DNA from: Pseudomonadota bacterium
Lineage (GTDB): Bacteria; Myxococcota; UBA9042; PHBI01
DNA: 10,863 nucleotides
Reading direction: 5' to 3'
NCBI GenBank assembly: GCA_005772945.1
Contig: SXIE01000287.1
Coordinates: forward strand, 1-10,863
The position numbers and the translations under genes were made by a program. The notes below the pieces were generated by a model, which had not been told where the DNA came from, did not search any database, and worked only from the letters and a program-made list of their open reading frames with translations. Positions 6,392 to 10,863 of this stretch are shown in pieces (position 1 is the first letter of the stretch; each line of letters begins with the position of its first letter).

Positions 6392-6595
6392 GCGCGCGGG
6401 ACACGCCTCGCATCGGCCCAATGTCCCGAGACAGCACACGCCGGGCGTCTCGCTGTCACGCACGTCCGTGGACACCGGAGCGAGACGGACACCGCGCAAC
6501 CGTCATGAACCAGGCGGCCGTCGCGATGAACGCGCGTGGCGCACGCGATGCACAAAGGAGGTACGGGCAGGGCGCGAGGCGCGCAGGAGGATGCG
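6392..6595. promoter_or_regulatory. Upstream region with nested palindrome and orphan Shine-Dalgarno
   Basis: This 204-base gap has three notable elements. GACAGC (6430-6435) pairs with GCTGTC (6452-6457) and encloses an inner ACGCC-G-GGCGT hairpin (6438-6448). GGACACCG is repeated directly at 6470-6477 and 6487-6494, 17 bases apart. AAAGGAGGT at 6554-6562 is a near-perfect Shine-Dalgarno with no ATG, GTG or TTG at normal spacing; the gene's own AGGAGG is at 6585-6590. These may be an operator and a ribosome standby site, which is inference. I see no complete gene here. Confidence 0.4.
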
Positions 6596-7153
6596 ATGAA
6601 AGCGACGTGGCGTGGATGGGTCGGGGCGCTGACGGTGGGCGTCGTGGCGATCGCAAGCGCGGCGCACGGAGAGGGGCTGCCGATGAGCCGGGGCGTGGCG
6701 GGGGTCGCCGGCGTGGGCGCGGACGGGACCGCGATGTGCGTCGTGACCTTGACGCGCGGCGACCGCTTCGATGCGCTGCGCGGGTGCGTCCTCGCGACCC
6801 AAGGCGAGGCCGGCGCGCTCTATGTCGAGCCGTCCGCGGGCAAGTGCCGCGCGGACCAGACGCCCGCGGTCATCGTCGTGTCGTCGGAGGACGACGACTG
6901 GGTGGAGGCCATGCGGTGGGTCGGCGCGAAACCGACGGGGGCATGCGCGCTCGTTCTGACGCACGCGCCGGAACCAGAGGCACCGGGCCTCTACGAATCG
7001 ATCGGGATCGACGGAGCGCGGGTGTACCTCCTCGACGAGGACGATCTCATCGCGACCATCGGCGAGACCCGGGACGATCCCGGGTTCTTCGAGGCGGTCG
7101 GACTCGACGGCGCGCGCGTGTACATCCTCGACGAGGACGACCGAATCGAATGA
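6596..7153 (+). CDS. Small secreted protein with 32-residue C-terminal tandem repeat
   Basis: This is a 185-residue exported protein of unknown function. MKATWRGWVGALTVGVVAIA is a typical type I signal peptide, probably cut after SAAHG or SAA (about residues 21-25). The mature part has four cysteines (48, 64, 84, 117), enough for two disulfides. Its tail holds two copies of a unit with period 32: PGLYESIGIDGARVYLLDED (130-149) and PGFFEAVGLDGARVYILDED (162-181). They are identical at 16 of 23 aligned positions, each ending in an acidic DEDD. The acidic turns could bind calcium, but no canonical EF-hand or RTX spacing is present. AGGAGG at 6585-6590 places the start at 6596; an in-frame GTG at 6536 has no such site and no signal peptide. 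The next gene begins 43 bases after the stop, so the two are likely co-transcribed. Confidence 0.75.
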   Translation: MKATWRGWVGALTVGVVAIASAAHGEGLPMSRGVAGVAGVGADGTAMCVVTLTRGDRFDALRGCVLATQGEAGALYVEPSAGKCRADQTPAVIVVSSEDDDWVEAMRWVGAKPTGACALVLTHAPEPEAPGLYESIGIDGARVYLLDEDDLIATIGETRDDPGFFEAVGLDGARVYILDEDDRIE

Positions 7154-7196
7154 GCCGCCGGTGTGCGCCGGGCGCTCGGCGTGGTATGACGGCGCC

Positions 7197-8216
7197 ATGT
7201 TCACCATGACCTCGATGCGTCGGGCCGTCGCCCAACAACTCGTCCTGTGCGGGATCCTCGCGAGTGGAGCGGTTGGTATGAGCGCACGCGGCGATATTCC
7301 GCCCAATCCCCCGCCATTCGCGGAGGTGCCGCCCGACTGCGAGGTCTTCTACGCGTTCGACGGCGTGTTCACGAACGAGCCGGTCTGGATGGTCAACTTG
7401 ATCAACGCGCCCGCGGACGCGTTCAAAGCTCGGCCGCCGGATCGGACGATCGCGCCGGCCGTGCTCGCGGCGCTCAATGCGGGGGCTGAGAGCGCGGTCG
7501 CGCGGGCGGCGAGGCGGTACTCGACCAAGGCGTGTCGCGGCGTCCGGGATGGGACGCGACCGTTTGGGTTCGCGGCGGACGGCAAGGGCGAGCGCGTGCA
7601 GCTTCGCGTGACGTTCGGGGGCAACGACGACCTCGGCGGGCTGGTCGGTGGGACCACGCTGCGGGTGGTCTTGAAGACGCTCGGGCGCGAGCCGGACGAC
7701 GCCGAGCTCGAGGGGCGCGCTGAGCGCAAGGTCGAGCAGCTCGGCTCGGGCGCGGCGGCGCTCGCGGAGCTGGATCGGATGCTGGGCGAGGCGATCCCCG
7801 AGGCGAGCGCAAACCTTGCACGCGCACGCAAGGATGAGGCGGCCGGGGTGCCGACCACGGTGACGTTGGCCGTCCATTTCTACAGCCTCGCGCAGGACGA
7901 GATCGCGGCGGCCAAGCGGCTCGTGCCGTGCCTCGCGGAGGCCGCGGGGGGCCGCGTTCGTCCGCCTCACGAAGCGTACGAGAAGCACACCGAGACGGTC
8001 GATTTGCGGCTGATGGCACGGACGGCGGACGGGACCGTGCGGACGCGCGATGCACTCCTGGAGCACGTCGCGAGCGCGATCCGCGGGAACGTCGGCGACC
8101 ACGGCAAGCACCGCTGCTCGCTCTTTGGGACGCCGCTCAAAGGACGCACGTTCGAGGTCGGGACGGACCGCGAGCGAGGGTCGGTGTGGCTGCGCTTCGA
8201 GCGCCGCGCGCCCTGA
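7197..8216 (+). CDS. Secreted protein of unknown function
   Basis: I do not recognise this 339-residue protein. The start region MFTMTSMRRAVAQQLVLCGI followed by LASGAVGMSARG looks like a type I signal peptide cut near residue 32. The mature protein begins with the Pro-rich DIPPNPPPFAEVPP. Four cysteines remain (48, 112, 245, 307). Strand-like segments (GERVQLRVTF at 131-140, TTLRVVLKTL at 153-162, TTVTLAVHFYSL at 220-231, SVWLRFERR at 329-337) alternate with a charged helical stretch (about 167-217), suggesting a soluble periplasmic or extracellular alpha/beta protein. The start is uncertain: ATGs at 7197, 7206 and 7215 all keep the signal peptide and none has a clear Shine-Dalgarno. It lies 43 bases downstream of the repeat protein, so translational coupling or a shared transcript is plausible. 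Its stop codon is inside the hairpin at 8211-8231. Confidence 0.7.
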   Translation: MFTMTSMRRAVAQQLVLCGILASGAVGMSARGDIPPNPPPFAEVPPDCEVFYAFDGVFTNEPVWMVNLINAPADAFKARPPDRTIAPAVLAALNAGAESAVARAARRYSTKACRGVRDGTRPFGFAADGKGERVQLRVTFGGNDDLGGLVGGTTLRVVLKTLGREPDDAELEGRAERKVEQLGSGAAALAELDRMLGEAIPEASANLARARKDEAAGVPTTVTLAVHFYSLAQDEIAAAKRLVPCLAEAAGGRVRPPHEAYEKHTETVDLRLMARTADGTVRTRDALLEHVASAIRGNVGDHGKHRCSLFGTPLKGRTFEVGTDRERGSVWLRFERRAP

Positions 8217-8231
8217 CGAGGCTCGTCAGGG
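8211..8231. terminator. Bidirectional hairpin carrying two stop codons
   Basis: CCCTGACGAG (8211-8220) and CTCGTCAGGG (8222-8231) are a perfect 10-bp inverted repeat centred on base 8221. In practice the RNA would fold with a 3-base loop. The plus-strand gene's TGA (8214-8216) sits in the left arm and the minus-strand gene's TGA (8228-8226) at the mirror position in the right arm. It is the only sequence between the convergent genes, so a shared transcription-ending or 3'-end-protecting role is likely. No T-tract flanks it. Confidence 0.7.
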
Positions 8232-8699
8232 GTACCAGCTGCAGGTGGTGCCGGGAGGCACGGCGTCCATCGTCAGGGCGAGGTGGGCGACGGCCTCGGA
8301 GGCGTTCTTCCAGAGGAGCGACACCGGGCCCGGGTGCGTCGGAACGAAGCGCAGCGAACCCGTCAGGCCGGTGCCCTCGCCGAGGATCGCGACGTCCGGG
8401 CCGGCGTGCTCGTGGATGTTCCAGGCGATCGACTGGTCGCTGGCGAAGTGGCCCTCGAAGGCTCCCGGTGCGGTCGCGGCGACGATGGCCGAGGCCGGGA
8501 CGTCGCAGTTGAGCTCGAGGAACTTGCCGGCGGCGAGCTCGACGTTCCGAGCGCCGAGGACCTGGACGGCCCCGACCGGCGGGCCGCCGTCGTCGGCCGG
8601 TGGCGCGCTCGCGCAGGCCGTGACGGCGAGCGCGGTGGCGGTGCCCAGGGAGAGCGAACGAACCAAGGCGGCGAACGAGGCGAGCGTGCGAGGCGGCAT
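8226..8699 (-). CDS. Small lipoprotein in the multicopper oxidase operon
   Basis: This is a 157-residue predicted lipoprotein. MPPRTLASFAALVRSLSLGT begins the signal, which ends in the lipobox AVTAC, giving lipidated C29 and a short Pro-rich linker. The globular part is strand-rich, with WNIHEHAGPDVAILGEG (93-109), GSLRFVPTHPGPVSLLWKN (114-132) and AHLALTM (138-144). The pattern of a W-x-h-H-x-H strand, then GxxxF-P-xxG then LLWxN, recalls small beta-sandwich (GOLD/cupredoxin-like) proteins, but I cannot name the family. Only two cysteines remain (65 and 153), plausibly a disulfide. His96, His98 and His122 are the only obvious metal-ligand candidates. GGAGGG four bases upstream fixes ATG 8699. 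The gene starts 26 bases after the oxidase stop on the same strand, so they form one operon, and a role as accessory or metal-delivering partner of the oxidase is inferred. Confidence 0.75.
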   Translation of the reverse strand: MPPRTLASFAALVRSLSLGTATALAVTACASAPPADDGGPPVGAVQVLGARNVELAAGKFLELNCDVPASAIVAATAPGAFEGHFASDQSIAWNIHEHAGPDVAILGEGTGLTGSLRFVPTHPGPVSLLWKNASEAVAHLALTMDAVPPGTTCSWYP

Positions 8700-8725
8700 G
8701 GTGCCCTCCGAAAAGCGGCAGAGAT

Positions 8726-10258
8726 TCAAGGGGTCACGAGGAACTCGCCCATCATGCCGAGCTCCGCGTGCTCGAGAATGTGGCAGTGCGCCATCCAGCG
8801 TCCAGGGTTGTCAAGGCGCGCGCGCAGCTCGACCGTCTCCATGCCGGGCACGAGCACGACGTCCTTCAGGCCCTCTTCGGCGTTCGTGTCCTCGCCGTTG
8901 CGCCGGACGATCTGGAAGAACTGCCCGTGCAGGTGGAACGGGTGCTCGGGGCCCGCCAGGTTCTCGAGGAGAATGCGCGCATTGGCGCCGCGGGCGGCCT
9001 CGAAGAGCATCATCTCATGGCCGCCGCTCATGCCGTCTTTCATGCCGTTGATGGTCCAGACGAGGCCATTCGGCCCCATCGCGCCGGTCAGCTCGAGCGT
9101 CACGTCGAGGTCGACGGGGTCGAAGGCGGGCAGCGGCGGGGCCGCATAGATCGCAGGCGCGGCGACGACGTCGCTGGCCGTCGCCGCGACCTTCGCGAGC
9201 GCGACCGGGACGTCCACGACGTTGTTGTGGTCGTCGATCGTCAGGACGTACGAGACGAGTCGCGCCTCGCCGGGTTGGTCGTAGACGACCTCGAGATCGT
9301 AGCGCTGCCCGACCGCGACGGTCAGGCGCTCGGGCGCGTAGGACCAGCCGAGGAGCCCGCCGTCGGTGCCGACGACGCGCCACTTGGCGCCCTGGACGGC
9401 GACCTCCATCGTGCGGGCGTTGGCGACGTTGACGATGCGCCAGCGCTCGAGCTCGCCCTGGCGGGCCGTGAGCGCGAGCGGCACGTCATGGCCGTTCGTG
9501 AGGAGCACGTTGCCCGAGCGGCCGTGCATCTCCTCCATATGATCGGCCATGAAGGGGGCGAGGCCCTTGTCGCCGAGGAGGATGTCGTCGAGGACGAAGG
9601 CGCGCTCGCGGCTGACCGCCGGGCGCTCGCGCTCGTGGACGACGAACATCCCGGCGAGCCCCTTCTCGACCTGCTCGTTGGCGCGCACGTGCGGGTGGTA
9701 CCAGAACGTGCCGGCGTCGGGCACGACGAAGTCGTACGTGAAGGTGCCGCCGGGCGCGACCGGTTCCTGGAGGCGTGGCGACCCGTCCATGGCGTCCGAG
9801 ATCCGGAGGCCGTGCCAATGGACGGTCGTCGGCTCGGGCAGCGCATTCTCGAAATGCACGATGACGCGATCGCCGACGTTCGCCGCGATGATGGGCCCGG
9901 GGATCTGGCCGTTGTAGCCGTAGAGTGGGAGCGGCCCGAGGTCCTCGACGAGCGTCGCCGAGACGGCGCCCGCTTGCAGATGCACCTCGACGATTCCGGG
10001 ATCGGGGTTCTCGTCGGCGAGCGTGACGCCCCCTTCTAATGATGGGGCGACGGGCGCGGTGACCTCGGCCTCGGCCTCTGGCAGCGCCGAGTCGTCTGCA
10101 GTCGCGACGACCGCGTCCGTGGCGGACTCCGACTCGGCCTGCGTTTCGGCGTCCGTCGCGGTCGCCGCGCTGACGTCGGCGGCGCCCGCGGGATCCTCAC
10201 AGGCCGCGCACGCGACGACGACTGCCAACCAACACGAATCCATTGCACGTAGCTGCAT
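8726..10258 (-). CDS. Lipoprotein multicopper oxidase (three cupredoxin domains)
   Basis: This is a 510-residue multicopper oxidase, which couples oxidation of Cu(I), other metals or phenolics to reduction of oxygen to water. All four copper motifs are present: HWHG (147-150), WYHPH (186-190), HPFHLHG (439-445) and HCHILEH (491-497). C492 is the type-1 ligand and M502, ten residues later, the axial Met. Cupredoxin domains span roughly 85-210, 215-360 and 385-510. Export is by a lipoprotein signal (lipobox CAAC, C20) rather than the Tat signal common in CueO-type enzymes. Residues 21-75 form an acidic Ala/Asp/Glu/Thr stalk. Met/His patches at 237-245 and 406-417 resemble the metal-binding segments of cuprous oxidases. 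ATG 10258 follows GAGGTGG; an internal ATG at 10243 is a less likely start. It leads a two-gene operon and is divergent from an exported Cys/Met-rich protein, which favours a copper-handling role. Confidence 0.92.
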   Translation of the reverse strand: MQLRAMDSCWLAVVVACAACEDPAGAADVSAATATDAETQAESESATDAVVATADDSALPEAEAEVTAPVAPSLEGGVTLADENPDPGIVEVHLQAGAVSATLVEDLGPLPLYGYNGQIPGPIIAANVGDRVIVHFENALPEPTTVHWHGLRISDAMDGSPRLQEPVAPGGTFTYDFVVPDAGTFWYHPHVRANEQVEKGLAGMFVVHERERPAVSRERAFVLDDILLGDKGLAPFMADHMEEMHGRSGNVLLTNGHDVPLALTARQGELERWRIVNVANARTMEVAVQGAKWRVVGTDGGLLGWSYAPERLTVAVGQRYDLEVVYDQPGEARLVSYVLTIDDHNNVVDVPVALAKVAATASDVVAAPAIYAAPPLPAFDPVDLDVTLELTGAMGPNGLVWTINGMKDGMSGGHEMMLFEAARGANARILLENLAGPEHPFHLHGQFFQIVRRNGEDTNAEEGLKDVVLVPGMETVELRARLDNPGRWMAHCHILEHAELGMMGEFLVTP

Positions 10259-10323
10259 GCATCCACCTCGCGCCAATCCGCCCATTCCAAGAGGAGCGCT
10301 ACTTGCGCGAAATCATGCCCGCG

Positions 10324-10352
10324 CGTCAAGGTTGACATCCGCGAACACGCGG
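10324..10352. promoter_or_regulatory. Dyads in the divergent copper-locus promoter region
   Basis: Two small dyads lie in the 108-base gap between divergent genes. GTCAA-GG-TTGAC (10325-10336) overlays a plus-strand -35 box and supplies a minus-strand TTGACG, though no good minus-strand -10 box follows at normal spacing. CCGCG-AACA-CGCGG (10339-10352) fills the plus-strand promoter spacer, the position where MerR-type activators bind. No known CueR or CopY operator consensus is matched, so the regulator is unknown. Confidence 0.4.
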
Positions 10353-10360
10353 CACAGCAT
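10332..10360 (+). promoter_or_regulatory. Sigma-70-type promoter, probably leaderless transcript
   Basis: TTGACA (10332-10337) is an exact -35 consensus. A 17-base spacer leads to CAGCAT (10355-10360), a weak -10 box matching the consensus at three positions, including the important A2 and T6. A start site six to seven bases downstream falls at or next to the ATG at 10367. The absence of a Shine-Dalgarno before that ATG agrees with a leaderless mRNA. Confidence 0.5.
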
Positions 10361-10366
10361 GCCGTC

Positions 10367-10747
10367 ATGCTCCGCCGCGCGGTCGCCACGAGCCTCTCCC
10401 TGCTGCTGATCGTCGCCATCGCGACGCCCGCGGCCGCGACGCTGTGGTGCCAGACGATGGGCCAGCCGATGACCACCTGCTGCTGTGGTCACGACGAGGA
10501 CGGGCCTCCGTCGGGGGCGACGATCGCGCGCGCGTGCTGCGAGCGCACCGCGGCCGCTCCGGCCCTGCCGACCGTCGAGCTGCGGTCGGCGAGCGAGCTC
10601 ACCGTCCCGACGCTCTATCTGATTGCGCCGACGGCACCCGTGATGGTCGCCGAGCGCGGGCGCGGGGAGGCGACGCGGACCGCCGCGCTCGAGCCGCGCC
10701 CGCCACCTGCGCCCGAGCGCGCGCAACTGGCCACCTGGATCCTCTGA
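10367..10747 (+). CDS. Small exported Cys/Met-rich protein, likely copper-binding
   Basis: This 126-residue protein has a clear type I signal peptide (MLRRAVATSLSLLLIVAIAT, cut after PAAA near residue 24). The mature N-terminus is rich in soft-metal ligands: WCQTMGQPMTTCCCGH has C28, M31, M35, C38-C40 and H42, followed by CC at 57-58. After residue 60 it becomes Ala/Pro/Arg-rich and looks disordered. I cannot name a family. Clustered Cys and Met directly after a signal peptide, together with divergent placement next to a multicopper oxidase, suggest a periplasmic Cu(I)-binding or copper-sensing protein. The six cysteines could alternatively form disulfides. The start at 10367 has no Shine-Dalgarno but lies just after a promoter whose start site would coincide with it. 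An ATG at 10358 is out of frame. Confidence 0.65.
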   Translation: MLRRAVATSLSLLLIVAIATPAAATLWCQTMGQPMTTCCCGHDEDGPPSGATIARACCERTAAAPALPTVELRSASELTVPTLYLIAPTAPVMVAERGRGEATRTAALEPRPPPAPERAQLATWIL

Positions 10748-10765
10748 TCTCCTCGCGGTTCTGCT

Positions 10766-10782
10766 CGCCGGTTTAGCCGGCG
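10766..10782. terminator. Weak stem-loop after the Cys/Met-rich gene
   Basis: CGCCGG (10766-10771) and CCGGCG (10777-10782) pair around TTTAG, 19 bases after the stop codon. The stem is short and no T-tract follows, so termination is only a possibility; it may be a processing site between this gene and one starting near 10814. Confidence 0.3.
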
Positions 10783-10813
10783 TTCGAGCTCAACCCGCGA
10801 TGGAGGTATTCCT

Positions 10814-10863
10814 GTGTTCTCATTGCCATGTCCATGTGCGCCGGACGCCCGGCGGCGCATCGC
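10814..10863 (+). CDS. Possible 5' end of a further gene, cut by right edge
   Basis: A GTG at 10814 lies seven bases after GGAGG (10802-10806) and opens a frame reading VFSLPCPCAPDARRRI to the edge; arginines there could be the n-region of a signal peptide. A competing ATG at 10800, in another frame and without a ribosome binding site, would read MEVFLCSHCHVHVRRT, which has an attractive Cys/His pattern. With so few codons neither can be confirmed. Co-directional placement with the Cys/Met-rich gene suggests continuation of that operon. Confidence 0.3.
   Translation, partial: MFSLPCPCAPDARRRI

Noticed and set aside
7047..8111. 354-codon minus-strand frame antisense to the secreted protein gene
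   Set aside because: It is Arg/Pro/Asp-rich with no domain. The plus-strand frame has a signal peptide and coherent strands.
8768..10039. 423-codon plus-strand frame antisense to the multicopper oxidase
   Set aside because: It is the mirror of a strongly supported oxidase gene; its text is repetitive Arg/Asp/Val/Gly with no domain.

Overview
The window is strongly GC-rich, with third codon positions in the real genes almost all G or C. It is dominated by secreted proteins and lipoproteins with acidic Ala/Thr/Asp-rich stalks, and it holds a relic of a eukaryotic-like Ser/Thr kinase carrying the HLAMG...LALKVLHP and IVHRDLKPD signatures. Together these suggest a predatory or soil-type Myxococcota (Polyangia/Sandaracinus-like) chromosome. 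This assignment is inference from style, not from a marker gene.

Layout from left to right. (1) 1-354, minus: the N-terminal part of an unrecognised protein that runs off the left edge, with a perfect 9-bp hairpin over its start region. (2) 355-678: intergenic. (3) 679-2091, plus: a radical SAM enzyme resembling the COG2108 relatives of pyruvate-formate-lyase activase, followed by a stem-loop. (4) 2158-2970, plus: a Cys-rich stalked lipoprotein with a duplicated Cys domain. (5) 2971-3079: a convergent gap filled with a 32-bp direct repeat. (6) 3080-4243, minus: a lipoprotein ending in a chagasin (I42)-like inhibitor domain. It is divergently paired with (7) 4367-5398, plus: a degenerate subtilisin-fold protein. 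(8) 5399-5644: an intergenic stretch with the kinase relic. (9) 5645-6391, 6596-7153 and 7197-8216, plus: a lipoprotein, a small secreted protein with a 32-residue tandem repeat, and a secreted hypothetical protein. (10) 8211-8231: a perfect hairpin that carries the stop codons of two convergent genes. (11) 10258 down to 8226, minus: a two-gene operon of a lipoprotein multicopper oxidase and a small lipoprotein. (12) 10367-10747, plus: a divergent, small exported Cys/Met-rich protein behind a near-consensus -35 box, probably leaderless. (13) The right edge may hold the first codons of another gene.

The clearest functional unit is 8226-10747. A copper oxidase anchored by lipid, a partner lipoprotein and a divergently transcribed exported CCC-motif protein look like an envelope copper-handling module. 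The second notable unit is the divergent pair 3080-4243 and 4367-5398, an inhibitor-fold lipoprotein facing a protease-fold protein. The remaining genes are mostly lineage-restricted envelope proteins of unknown function. I saw no tRNA, rRNA, CRISPR array, transposase or phage gene.
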